Source: Chloroflexota bacterium (lineage in GTDB: Bacteria > Chloroflexota > Anaerolineae > Anaerolineales > Villigracilaceae). Taken from it: a stretch of 32,668 nucleotides of DNA. Below are positions 16,149 to 23,766 of the stretch, piece by piece (position 1 is the stretch's first letter; every line of letters starts with the position of its first letter). The notes under the pieces were generated by a model, which saw nothing but the letters and a program-made list of their open reading frames with translations, was not told where the DNA came from and did not search any database. Where the stretch lies: the NCBI GenBank assembly GCA_016234535.1, contig JACRBH010000034.1, forward strand, positions 1 to 32,668, given 5' to 3'. The position numbers and the translations under genes are program-made.

Positions 16149-18245
16149 ATGACAGACCCGCTTTATTTTCAATGGCAAAACGAATTTCTTCTAAAAACCA
16201 TTTATCCCATGCGCCTGCAAAAACTAAAGGAATTCCTTATCTACTATATGGAGATCGATATCTGGAGCCAGTACAAAGGCAAGGATATCGCAACCCTGCA
16301 AAGCGATGTGCAGGCCTACAAAAAAGCGCAGGAACTTGCCAAAGCTCAGGCATTCAGGGATTACGCCGCCCTGCTTGCCTACTTCAAAACAGCGGACGTT
16401 CACGCGGCCTACGCAAAGTTCACGCCAACCGATGAAGCTGAAATCGCCGAGATCAATAAACTGCATCAATTGTTCATCACCTCCTGGTCCAGGGATATTC
16501 GCGGGGAAAGAACCTTCGTAATGGGACAGATCGCCTACTGGCTCAATCATTACAACCTGCTTAAAGATTCGATCAAATCAAAAAAGAGACAAGTCTCAGT
16601 CATGGGTCTCGACCATCCCAAGCGGGACGCGGAAGCCAAGGCGCTGGCATTGAAAGAGAATGTCACTCTGCCCATGGTGGAACATGAACTCGCCCAGTTG
16701 CGCGCCTTCGATAAAACCTACGAAAAGGTGGAAAAGCCAAAGCTTGAATATTACAGATTGCAAAAAGCCGATCCCAACTTCAAAACCACCGAGGCTGAAT
16801 TCCTCGCCGCCTATGCTCCCGTCCAAACTGTTACGCTTCAGAATCTTGCCCAATGGAAGGTTGATGAATACATCGCTTCATTGGAAAAGAAAAATCAGTA
16901 CGAATTACTGGATGAGATACATCAGCGCTTCAAGAAGGAGCCGAAACGATTCCCCTACTGGCTCCAATATATGGTTGTCCATTTTTCAGGGATGCGTTAC
17001 GCCAGCGCGCATGGTTCATGGGCTGACCCAAAAGACTTATTGATTCAATTACGTCTCGCTGAAGTCGCAAAGGAAAATGCAAAGATCGCGGATGATCTTG
17101 AAATTGAAAGACAATGCAAGGAGAAGGTTGCTTTATATGAAGGCACAGGTGGGCTGAACAGACCAAAACTGGCTCTGGCAGCCGACAAAGCATGGAAGGA
17201 TAAAGTGGCGCTTCACATGTTAAGCGTCAAAGCCAACGGGCCCAAAACTCGCCGCGCCGGTCTCGCCGCCCTGAAAGCTGAGGAAGTCAATTATGAATTC
17301 ATGTCGCTGACAACTGATGAGGCGCTGAAAAAGCTCGAATCCATGCAGGCCACTTTCCCGAAATGGGCCTGGAAGGAAATTGTCAAGCTGACTCCCCTGC
17401 GCGTCAATCACGTCAAAGATTTGAATTGGGAAACACTGTCACCGGAGGAAACAGCCGAACGCAGCTCACCGCAATCCAATGACCTGCGCATGGTGATGGA
17501 CGCCTGGATCACCAAACATATCGGCGCTTGGCGCGATGAGCATGGACGCTCCCACGAGTTGATCGTCTCCCGCGCAGTCTGCAACGAGACCGCCGAACAC
17601 ATACAACATATCCGCGGACATTTGCCGCCCGGCGGGTTGACTCCGAAACCGAGCTGGTATCAGAAAAACGAAGCCGACAACAAGTTGCCGGGCGAAACGC
17701 ATCCATATTATGTAAAGCCAACCTCAGCCAAGGATTACACCCAGGGCGCGAGCATCTTCTGGCTGCGCTTCGTAGACAAACAGCCCGACCAATGGCAGGT
17801 TGCCAAACCCATTGCCACCAAAAACGGCGTGGGATTGCTGGACAAGGGTTTCATTGGAAGAAAGCCAAAAGATAAAAATGATATTCCCTGGGTCTACAAA
17901 CCCGGCGATACCACCATCCGCTCGCGCACATACATGGATGCCAGCAAGAAGAAAGTTACCCAACAACAATGGCTGCGCTGGATCCACGAAGCGACCGTTG
18001 CGGAAGCCGCGGAAACTGCCGACGGGCCGGTCATTATCACTTATGAGACGGCCCTGCCCGGCGGAGACCTGGGAACGTCCGCAGTGGGCATTCACAAAAT
18101 GCCCCTGGCCTGGCATCTCTCTGATGGAACCGAGGAAGCATACAACCGTTCCTTTGTGGGCTATGTACCCGAAGGACAAGTTCCGTTGGAACACTTGCAA
18201 ACGATGCTGGATTGGAACAGGATACTGCGCAAGCAAGTAACCTAA
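16149..18245 (+). CDS. Unrecognised 698-residue cytoplasmic protein
   Basis: I do not recognise this family. The protein has no signal peptide or membrane helix and looks soluble. The first about 430 residues are rich in Lys, Glu and Ala with helical periodicity. A segment at about 273-291 (VVHFSGMRYASAHGSW) and another at about 463-502 (HGRSHELIVSRAVCNETAEH, then IRGHLPPGGLTPKPSWY) are rich in His, Trp and Gly and look like conserved functional patches. The C-terminal third looks alpha/beta with many Trp and Tyr (IFWLRFVDKQPDQW, PLAWHLSDGTEEAYNRSFVG). CAGGAG seven bases upstream supports the ATG. It is monocistronic, between an acyl-CoA ligase and an ECF sigma operon, so context gives no function. 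It could be a structural, enzymatic or defence-related protein. Confidence 0.8.
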   Translation: MTDPLYFQWQNEFLLKTIYPMRLQKLKEFLIYYMEIDIWSQYKGKDIATLQSDVQAYKKAQELAKAQAFRDYAALLAYFKTADVHAAYAKFTPTDEAEIAEINKLHQLFITSWSRDIRGERTFVMGQIAYWLNHYNLLKDSIKSKKRQVSVMGLDHPKRDAEAKALALKENVTLPMVEHELAQLRAFDKTYEKVEKPKLEYYRLQKADPNFKTTEAEFLAAYAPVQTVTLQNLAQWKVDEYIASLEKKNQYELLDEIHQRFKKEPKRFPYWLQYMVVHFSGMRYASAHGSWADPKDLLIQLRLAEVAKENAKIADDLEIERQCKEKVALYEGTGGLNRPKLALAADKAWKDKVALHMLSVKANGPKTRRAGLAALKAEEVNYEFMSLTTDEALKKLESMQATFPKWAWKEIVKLTPLRVNHVKDLNWETLSPEETAERSSPQSNDLRMVMDAWITKHIGAWRDEHGRSHELIVSRAVCNETAEHIQHIRGHLPPGGLTPKPSWYQKNEADNKLPGETHPYYVKPTSAKDYTQGASIFWLRFVDKQPDQWQVAKPIATKNGVGLLDKGFIGRKPKDKNDIPWVYKPGDTTIRSRTYMDASKKKVTQQQWLRWIHEATVAEAAETADGPVIITYETALPGGDLGTSAVGIHKMPLAWHLSDGTEEAYNRSFVGYVPEGQVPLEHLQTMLDWNRILRKQVT

Positions 18246-18258
18246 TTTAAAGGATCAT

Positions 18259-18376
18259 GTCGTTGCGAGGGCGTTCTTGTTCCTGCCCGAAGCAATCCCC
18301 AATAATGAGCAGATTGCTTCATCGGGAAGAGCGCCCTCCTCGCAACACTTGCGCCGCACGCCAGTGCAGGTGTGAC
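18259..18376. repeat. About 118-base palindromic repeat, copy 1
   Basis: The element begins GTCGTTGCGAGGGCG, contains the inner inverted pair GAAGCAATC/GATTGCTTC and ends in TCGCAACACTTGCGCCGCAC followed by a GTGTGAC end. A second copy at 22410-22526 shares the outer ends, the inner pair and an almost identical tail of about 36 bases. This fits a dispersed REP/MITE-like family; words of this type (TTGCGAGG, GAAGCAATC) are known from intergenic repeats in several bacterial groups. It ends 12 bases before the sigma-gene promoter. Confidence 0.75.
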
Positions 18377-18387
18377 ATTATTTTTTC

Positions 18388-18416
18388 CCTGCAACTTTTC
18401 CCCACCGAATCCTGTA
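18388..18416 (+). promoter_or_regulatory. Candidate ECF-sigma promoter upstream of the sigma gene
   Basis: CCTGCAACTTTTCC (18388-18401) and CCTGTA (18411-18416) are repeated with exactly the same 23-base offset at 20265-20293. An AAC-containing -35 element and a GTA-containing -10 element fit ECF-type promoters, which often control their own sigma gene. The start codon is only 14 bases after the -10, so the mRNA would be almost leaderless. Confidence 0.6.
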
Positions 18417-18429
18417 CTACACTTTAGCC

Positions 18430-18969
18430 ATGAATGCGTCATCAGACCGCGACCTGATCGTACTTGCCCGTCGCGGCGACGCTGGGGCCTTCGGCGAACT
18501 TGTCACGCGCTATCAAGTCAACGTGTTCAATGTTTGTTACCGCATTCTGCATGAGCGCGGCGAAGCCGAAGACCTGGCGCAGGAAGTTTTTATCCGCGCC
18601 TACAATCGCATCCACACTTTCGATATCGAGCGCGAGTTCGGCCCGTGGATTCGGCGCGTGGCAGCCAACTTGTGTTTGAATCATCTCGAGTCTCAAAAAG
18701 TAACCACTGAGATCAACGATGAACAGGACGCTGATCCTGCCCAATTGCCTGAAGCAGTTCAAGAGGTCCGCGAGAGAAGCGAGCAAATTCATCAGGCAAT
18801 GTCTTCCCTGCCTGCGCATTATCGAGTTATTATCGAACTGCGTCATTATCAGGAACTGACCTACGATGAAATTGCCGTCGAGCTAAACATCCCATTGAGC
18901 GACGTGAAGAGTCATCTCTTCCGCGCCCGCAAAATTCTAGCGGAGAAACTCCATGCACCTGACCGATGA
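18430..18969 (+). CDS. ECF-family RNA polymerase sigma factor
   Basis: The protein has 179 residues, typical of ECF (group 4) sigma factors, which hold only regions 2 and 4. Region 2 (about 10-85) includes LARRGDAGAFGELVTRY, RGEAEDLAQEVFIRAYNRI and FGPWIRRVAANLCLNHL. Region 4 (about 118-172) includes LPAHYRVIIELRHYQELTYD and LSDVKSHLFRARKILAEKL. It directs RNA polymerase to a small set of promoters and is normally held inactive by a membrane anti-sigma factor. The anti-sigma gene follows with a 17-base overlap. No Shine-Dalgarno is visible, consistent with a near-leaderless transcript from the promoter just upstream. The start matches the usual family N-terminus. Confidence 0.95.
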   Translation: MNASSDRDLIVLARRGDAGAFGELVTRYQVNVFNVCYRILHERGEAEDLAQEVFIRAYNRIHTFDIEREFGPWIRRVAANLCLNHLESQKVTTEINDEQDADPAQLPEAVQEVRERSEQIHQAMSSLPAHYRVIIELRHYQELTYDEIAVELNIPLSDVKSHLFRARKILAEKLHAPDR

Positions 18970-19471
18970 GCAACTAAATGAATATCTTGATGAAGCCACA
19001 AACGAGCGAGCGCAGATCGAAGCGCATCTTTCTTCATGCGATGAATGCGCGGCGCGTTTGTCCACGCTTCAAAATGTATTCGCCGAATTGGATTCCCTCC
19101 CCGAAGTGGCGTTGACTCGCAATCTTGCCGCGCCGTTCACACCCCGCCCGAGCCTGCCAGCCCAACTACCAAAATTCCTCACGCTGACAGTGACCCTGCA
19201 AGCCGCTGTCGCGTTGACAGCGATCATCATCGCCGCACCATTCATTGCCCAACTGATTCCCGTGTTGGAATTATCATCATTGAGCAGCGTGTTCATTCAA
19301 CTGCAAACACAATGGGCATCCTGGCTCGACACGCTCTCGCAATTTCAAATGCCGACATTACCGACTATCCCGTTTGAACTCTCCAGCATCTATTTAATGT
19401 CTGCCGTTGTTGGCGTGTTCATGCTCTGGCTGGTTGGGAACGGGTTGTTGTTGAGGAATCAAATTAAATAA
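18953..19471 (+). CDS. Anti-sigma factor with zinc-finger (zf-HC2) N-terminus and membrane anchor
   Basis: The protein has 172 residues. The N-terminal AHLSSCDECAARL carries the H-x3-C-x2-C zinc site (H25, C29, C32) of ZAS-type anti-sigma domains, which clamp the cognate ECF sigma. Two hydrophobic segments (about 75-103 and about 143-166) make it an integral membrane protein, with a loop of about 40 residues between them (IQLQTQWASWLDTLSQF) likely outside. The start overlaps the sigma gene by 17 bases with GGAG upstream, a classical coupled sigma/anti-sigma arrangement. What stimulus releases the sigma is not evident. No protease-cleavage motif was identified. Confidence 0.9.
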   Translation: MHLTDEQLNEYLDEATNERAQIEAHLSSCDECAARLSTLQNVFAELDSLPEVALTRNLAAPFTPRPSLPAQLPKFLTLTVTLQAAVALTAIIIAAPFIAQLIPVLELSSLSSVFIQLQTQWASWLDTLSQFQMPTLPTIPFELSSIYLMSAVVGVFMLWLVGNGLLLRNQIK

Positions 19472-19478
19472 TTTTACG

Positions 19479-19509
19479 TTGTAGGGGCGGGCTACCCCGC
19501 CCCTTACAA
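19479..19509. repeat. Short GC-rich hairpin (GGGGCGGG/CCCGCCCC) between anti-sigma and membrane protein genes
   Basis: TTGTAGGGGCGGG (19479-19491) and CCCGCCCCTTACAA (19496-19509) differ by one inserted base and form a compact hairpin with a four-base loop. It lies in the 57-base gap between two co-directional genes, where it could attenuate read-through or stabilise the upstream mRNA. It resembles a dispersed intergenic repeat type. Confidence 0.6.
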
Positions 19510-19528
19510 TGACAAAGAGGAAAACACA

Positions 19529-20020
19529 ATGACCGACATCCTTCGATTATCTTTCATCATTATCCTGCTGACCATTGCCCTGTCCGCATACTTTCTCGTC
19601 ATCGGCGTATTATTCACGAACCGCGTTGCCAAAACGCAACGAGTAATCACAGCCATGCCAGGCCGTTCCTTTGGCGTGGGGCTGGTCAACTTTGCATTCT
19701 TCGGAGTGATCGCGCTGGTTTTATTTTCAGTCGCCGGGAACGCCGGTGAATTCATTCGATTCATTCTTACCGTTCCTGCGTTATTAATTACTGCGGTCCT
19801 TGTCATCATGTTGAGCTTTGGGCTGGCAGGCACGTCCAACCTCCTTGGCGAGCGCATCTTCCCCGATCAACCCGCATGGAGACAAACCGCATGGGGCACC
19901 GTGATTTTATCCTTCGCCTGTGCCCTGCCTATTGTGGGATGGTTTCTATTATTTCCTTATATCGGCTTCGTCGGCATCGGTGCATTTATATTGGGGTTAT
20001 TCCAGCGTGAAAATAATTAA
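19529..20020 (+). CDS. Four-helix integral membrane protein, paralogue of the next gene
   Basis: The protein has 163 residues, with four hydrophobic helices at about 7-30, 52-70, 78-100 and 124-157. The loop after helix 1 (TNRVAKTQRVITAMPGRSF) is basic. No family name is recognised. The final helices (ALPIVGWFLLFPYIGFVG, then LGLFQREN) match those of the membrane protein at 20328-20846 (FFPVLGWFFIWPLLLITAFG, then LNWIPREK) in order and spacing, so the two are probable paralogues. GAGG lies about eight bases before the ATG. As part of the ECF sigma cluster it may be a target or accessory of that envelope-stress-like system (inference). Confidence 0.8.
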   Translation: MTDILRLSFIIILLTIALSAYFLVIGVLFTNRVAKTQRVITAMPGRSFGVGLVNFAFFGVIALVLFSVAGNAGEFIRFILTVPALLITAVLVIMLSFGLAGTSNLLGERIFPDQPAWRQTAWGTVILSFACALPIVGWFLLFPYIGFVGIGAFILGLFQRENN

Positions 20021-20130
20021 CTCACCTTACGCAGTGTCGTTCTGAGCAGAGCGAAGAACCTCTACGATTGTCTCAGAGACCCTTCGCTGTCGCTCAGGGA
20101 GTCACGGTTGGGTGCGTAACATCAGTAATT
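20020..20130. repeat. Palindromic intergenic repeat (MITE-like), copy B with a different core
   Basis: The ends ACTCACCTTACGCAGT and GGTTGGGTGCGTAACATCAG closely match copy A at 15894-15983. The core (about 20035-20106) is a different imperfect hairpin built from GTTCTGAGCAGAGCGAAGAA and CCTTCGCTGTCGCTCAGGGA. Same ends with a swapped core suggests nested repeats or a modular element. Confidence 0.65.
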
Positions 20131-20231
20131 AAGAGAGTGCGTCGCACCTCACTTAACAAGACTAATCCAACCCGCTAGATTCTCCTGCTTAAAAAAACAC
20201 ATCCACCCGTGTGGTGCGATGCACCCCCTCC

Positions 20232-20264
20232 AAAAGACGCGCTCATCTCGCGTCTTTTTCTTTT
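20232..20264 (+). terminator. Rho-independent terminator ahead of the second membrane protein gene
   Basis: AAAAGACGCG (20232-20241) and CGCGTCTTTT (20249-20258) form a perfect 10-bp stem with a seven-base loop, followed by TCTTTT. It would end transcripts from the upstream sigma operon and isolate the next promoter. Confidence 0.8.
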
Positions 20265-20293
20265 CCTGCAACTTTTCCGACTCCATCCCTGTA
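20265..20293 (+). promoter_or_regulatory. Candidate ECF-sigma promoter for the second membrane protein
   Basis: CCTGCAACTTTTCC (20265-20278) and CCTGTA (20288-20293) match the sequence upstream of the sigma gene with the same offset. The leader to the ATG is about 25 bases and contains AAGGA. Confidence 0.6.
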
Positions 20294-20327
20294 TCTCTTA
20301 TAACTCAACATAAAAAGGACATATCCA

Positions 20328-20846
20328 ATGGCTGACATATCCGCTATCTTCTTCATCCTGTTAATCATAGGCATCGCCTTCCCTGCCATGCTCACCGCGT
20401 GGTGGCTGTTGTTCCCTGCTGTCATCTCGCGCGCCCAAATCCGCGTGGACAAGACTCCCATGCAAACTTTCTGGATGGGACTTGCCATCGTCATTGCCGT
20501 CACCATTCCCGTCGTCATCCTGCTCGCGCTTCCATTTGGCCCTGCAAAATTCATCGGTTGGATTTTTCTTGCCGCATCGCTGGCGCTTTCCTCCATCGGC
20601 TCCGCGGGCATCGCCGCTCATTTGGGTGCAAGACTCACAAGCCAAAGCAACCTCTCCCCATTAAACGGATTCCTCCGTGGCTCGGTCATCCTCGAACTCG
20701 CCGCCTTCTTCCCCGTCCTCGGCTGGTTCTTCATCTGGCCGCTCCTGCTCATCACAGCCTTTGGCGCGACTGGTTTTGCGCTACTCAACTGGATTCCCCG
20801 CGAGAAAACCACTCACACACCTGAACTCATCCCGACCCAAGTCTAA
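20328..20846 (+). CDS. Four-helix integral membrane protein, putative ECF-sigma target
   Basis: The protein has 172 residues with hydrophobic helices at about 5-35, 45-70, 74-96 and 115-155. The terminal signature VLGWFFIWPLLLITAFG with a basic end (NWIPREK) parallels the paralogue at 19529-20020. No Pfam family is recognised from the sequence. It has its own terminator-isolated promoter that repeats the sigma-gene promoter, so it is probably regulated by the ECF sigma encoded 1.4 kb upstream. AAGGA precedes the ATG. The function is unknown; small polytopic proteins of this sort are often envelope-stress effectors, but nothing here proves it. Confidence 0.8.
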   Translation: MADISAIFFILLIIGIAFPAMLTAWWLLFPAVISRAQIRVDKTPMQTFWMGLAIVIAVTIPVVILLALPFGPAKFIGWIFLAASLALSSIGSAGIAAHLGARLTSQSNLSPLNGFLRGSVILELAAFFPVLGWFFIWPLLLITAFGATGFALLNWIPREKTTHTPELIPTQV

Positions 20847-20915
20847 ATTCACTACAGAGATTCTTTCTTCTTTCATCTTTCTTCACACACCACTGATTAC
20901 TGTCCACTGATCACC

Positions 20916-22403
20916 ATGCCACTTTCCCGCCGCGACTTCCTCAAACTCGCCTCCCTCGTTACAGCCAGCGCAGCGCTCTCATCTTGTGCTCCCGCGCAAG
21001 CGTATCGCAGACTCGCAGGTGACCTCCCCACCGTCCCGTGGACAGCGCTTCCCGCAAGTGACTTCCCCGCGCTAAACCGCATCACCTTCGGCGCAAGAGT
21101 GGAAGAACGCGCCCGCTTTGCAGAAATTGGGTTGAAGAATTACATCGAAGAACAACTTGATTTTGAAACCATCACCGACCTTGCCTGTGACCTTCGACTT
21201 TCGACCTTTGACACATTAAAAATGGAAGCCAATGAACTCGAAGGCATCAGCAATCAACTCTTTGATAATTATGATCGCGAGAAAGTCCCGAATGAACTGC
21301 GCCAGGCAACCTTCTTGCGCCAGCTTTACAGTAAACGTCAACTCTACGAAGTGATGGTTGAATTTTGGAGCGACCACTTCAACATCTTCATGGACAAGGA
21401 GAAAGAATTCTTCCTCAAGACCGTGGATGACCGCGAAGTGATTCGCAAACATGCACTTGGAAATTTTCGCGACCTTGTTTGGGCATCTTCTCATTCGCCA
21501 GCAATGATGATCTATCTCGACAATCAAGCTAACGAGAAGGGTCATCCCAACGAAAATTATGCGCGCGAGTTGATGGAACTTCACACACTCGGCGTGGACG
21601 GCGGCTACACTCAAAAAGATGTGATGGAACTTGCACGCTGTCTCACGGGTTGGAATGTGAAGGAACATTTCTGGCTTGGCGATTTTGTCTTCAAGGAAGA
21701 CATCCATGATAAGGGTGAGAAAAATGTTTTGGGTCTTTCGATTCAACCGTCGGGTATGAAAGAGGCGGAGCAGGTTATCGAGATGCTGGTCGCGCATCCA
21801 TCCACTGCAAAATTTATTTCCACAAAACTCGCGCGGCGCTTCATCGCCGATGATCCGCCGCAGGAACTCATCGAAAAAGCTGCGCAAACTTTCCTCAACA
21901 CGAATGGCGATATCAAATCTGTTCTGCGCGTTATTCTTTTCGATGGCCTCGCGTTTGCAAAACCAAAATAAAAACGCCCCGTAAATTTTCTTCTTTCAAC
22001 ATTGCTAATTCTCAACGCCGAAACTGATGGCATTGCTCTGCATGAATATCTCGTCCGCATGGGTCAGCTTTATTTCAACTGGCCCACACCCGATGGCTAC
22101 CCCGACTACAGCGAAGCCTGGCAGGGCAACCTCATGCCGCGCTGGCAGTTCGCCTTCGCGTTGATTCGCGATGAACTCAAAAATACAAAACATAATTTGC
22201 AAAGTTTATTGGATGTCTCTTCGACTGGCATTTTGCAAGACGATGTGGATTCGATTACATCTTTATTATTAGGTTCCCCGTTAGAGCGCTTCGCTCGTAA
22301 CGAAATAATTGATTCCGTCCGAGCAGCAGGCGCCACCGACGAAGAGACTCGCCAAATCATCGCCGCCAGCATCATCGCTTCGCCTGCGTTTCAATGGCGT
22401 TGA
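20916..22403 (+). pseudogene. DUF1800 family protein with one in-frame TAA stop
   Basis: The N-terminus carries a twin-arginine/lipoprotein-like signal (SRRDFLKLASLVTASAALSS, then C). DUF1800 hallmarks follow: QLYEVMVEFWSDHFNIFMDK, HPNENYARELMELHTLGVDG, YTQKDVMELARCLTGW. Reading stops at TAA 21969-21971 after FAKPK. The same frame then continues KRPVNFLLSTLLILNAETDG, then MGQLYFNWPTPDGYP and a normal C-terminus to 22403. Homologues normally read PKFKRP across this point, so a single sense codon has become a stop. Without the stop the product is about 495 residues, a normal length. The 351-residue fragment lacks the C-terminal part. It may be a real nonsense mutation, a sequencing error or read-through. 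Its usual partner DUF1501 follows intact. No Shine-Dalgarno is seen at the ATG. Confidence 0.85.
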
Positions 22404-22409
22404 CATCTC

Positions 22410-22526
22410 GTCATTGCGAGGAGGGCTTTAACCCGACGAAGCAATCTCATAATTCAGTTGGAGATTGCTTCGGGCGGACGAACACCGCCCTCGCAACACT
22501 TGCGCCGTACGCCTGTGCGGTGTGAC
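22410..22526. repeat. 117-base palindromic repeat, copy 2
   Basis: It begins GTCATTGCGAGGAGGGC, contains AAGCAATCTC/GAGATTGCTT and ends TCGCAACACTTGCGCCGTAC followed by a GTGTGAC end. It matches copy 1 at 18259-18376, including the tail. It occupies almost the whole gap between the DUF1800 and DUF1501 genes and could form a large hairpin in a shared mRNA. Confidence 0.75.
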
Positions 22527-22548
22527 GGAAAATTTTAGGAGTTTATAA

Positions 22549-23739
22549 ATGCTTACTCAAACTTTACCAACCTGGCTTCCTCGCCTCTCTTTCGCCCCCG
22601 TCAACACCGCCCCACGCGGAGATACACTTGTCGTCGCCTTTCTCCGCGGCGCAGCGGATGTGCTCAACATGGTCGTGCCGCACGGCGAAGATGCGTATTA
22701 TCAACTGCGGCCTTCATTGGGAATTGCGAGACCTGATGATTCGCGAAAGAAGAAAGAGGAAAGAACCGTTGACTTGGATGGATTTTTTGGTTTGCATCCA
22801 AACATGAGTCCTTTGATTGAAGCATGGCAAAGTGAACAGCTTGCCATCATCCACGCTTGCGGCGCGCCTGACGAATCGCGCAGTCACTTCAAAGCGATGG
22901 AACTCATGGAGCGCGGTGTGGACGATGAACGCGGTCCCGCCTCAGGTTGGATCGGACGTCACTTGGCCACGTTGAACACAGGCAACTCATCTCCCTTGCG
23001 TGCCGTGGGAATGGGAACTCGTCCGCAACGAAGTTTGAGCGGGTCATTTCCTGTATCGGCCTTGCGCTCCATCGCAGACTTTCACCTCGGCGGCGATCCG
23101 CGTGCTTTACAGCAAATGCGCGCCGCATTAGAGACAGTTTATGCAGAAGATATTTTAGGGCAGGATACCTTGTCCATTATGGACACTCTGCAAAAACTTG
23201 ATGTCCAAAATTACCAATCACCATTTACCAATTACCCCGACACCGAATTCGGCCTCGCCCTCAAACAAACCGCCATGCTCATCAAAGCGGACGTTGGACT
23301 CGAAGTCTCCGCTATTGACCTCGGCGGCTGGGATACCCACTTTGCCCAGGGCTCATCCACTGGCCTCATGCCCAACCTGATGAAAGACCTCGCCGAAGGA
23401 CTCGCTGCCTTTCACGCGGATATGGCTGACCACATGAATCAACTTACCACCGTCACCATGTCCGAGTTTGGACGGCGCGCTTCTGAAAACGGTAGCCTCG
23501 GCACGGATCACGGTCACGGCAGCATGATGATGGTCCTCGGCGGCAACGTGGACGGCGGCAAGGTCCACGGGCGGTGGCCGGGACTGGCGGAAGGTCAACT
23601 CATTGGGCCGGGCGATCTGGCCGTCACAACAGATTATCGCGATGTGCTTTCCGAGATTTTGACCAAGCGTTTGAACAACCCCGCGACAAATGAGATATTC
23701 CCCAATTATCAACCAACGATACCAAATGTAGTTTTGTAA
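22549..23739 (+). CDS. DUF1501 family protein (sulfatase/alkaline-phosphatase-like fold)
   Basis: The protein has 396 residues. DUF1501 features are present: VVAFLRGAADVLNMVVPHGE near the start, LHPNMSPLIEAWQSEQLAII, GAPDESRSHFKAMELMERG, IDLGGWDTHFAQG (about 259) and MSEFGRRASENGSLGTDHGH. The Asp/His-rich motifs resemble metal-binding sites of the alkaline phosphatase superfamily. The family nearly always pairs with DUF1800 in exported systems of unknown function. AGGAG lies seven bases before the ATG. Most members have a twin-arginine signal peptide; none is visible here, and the sequence opens directly in the mature domain. Either this protein is cytoplasmic or it is exported with its partner. 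No active-site loss is evident. Confidence 0.9.
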   Translation: MLTQTLPTWLPRLSFAPVNTAPRGDTLVVAFLRGAADVLNMVVPHGEDAYYQLRPSLGIARPDDSRKKKEERTVDLDGFFGLHPNMSPLIEAWQSEQLAIIHACGAPDESRSHFKAMELMERGVDDERGPASGWIGRHLATLNTGNSSPLRAVGMGTRPQRSLSGSFPVSALRSIADFHLGGDPRALQQMRAALETVYAEDILGQDTLSIMDTLQKLDVQNYQSPFTNYPDTEFGLALKQTAMLIKADVGLEVSAIDLGGWDTHFAQGSSTGLMPNLMKDLAEGLAAFHADMADHMNQLTTVTMSEFGRRASENGSLGTDHGHGSMMMVLGGNVDGGKVHGRWPGLAEGQLIGPGDLAVTTDYRDVLSEILTKRLNNPATNEIFPNYQPTIPNVVL

Positions 23740-23766
23740 CGCGACATAAATGTCGCGCCACAAAAC
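23731..23766. terminator. Hairpin overlapping the stops of two convergent genes
   Basis: GTTTTGT (23731-23737) pairs with ACAAAAC (23760-23766), and CGCGACA (23740-23746) pairs with TGTCGCG (23751-23757) around a TAAA loop. It spans the 26-base gap between convergent genes, so it could slow polymerase from both sides, though no long T-tract follows. The core words match repeat copy A. Confidence 0.5.

Larger units (their letters stand above)
20131..20327 (+). other. Remainder of the 307-base gap between the two membrane protein genes
   Basis: After repeat copy B there is no gene. Two small near-palindromes, GTGCGTCGCAC (20137-20147) and GGTGCGATGCACC (about 20213-20225), are followed by a terminator hairpin and then a candidate ECF promoter. 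AAGGA lies a few bases before the ATG at 20328. Confidence 0.5.

Noticed and set aside
22002..22403. A separate small gene starting at TTG 22002
   Set aside because: It is in the same frame as the upstream DUF1800 gene and reads as its C-terminal part after the in-frame stop, with family-typical residues already before position 22002.
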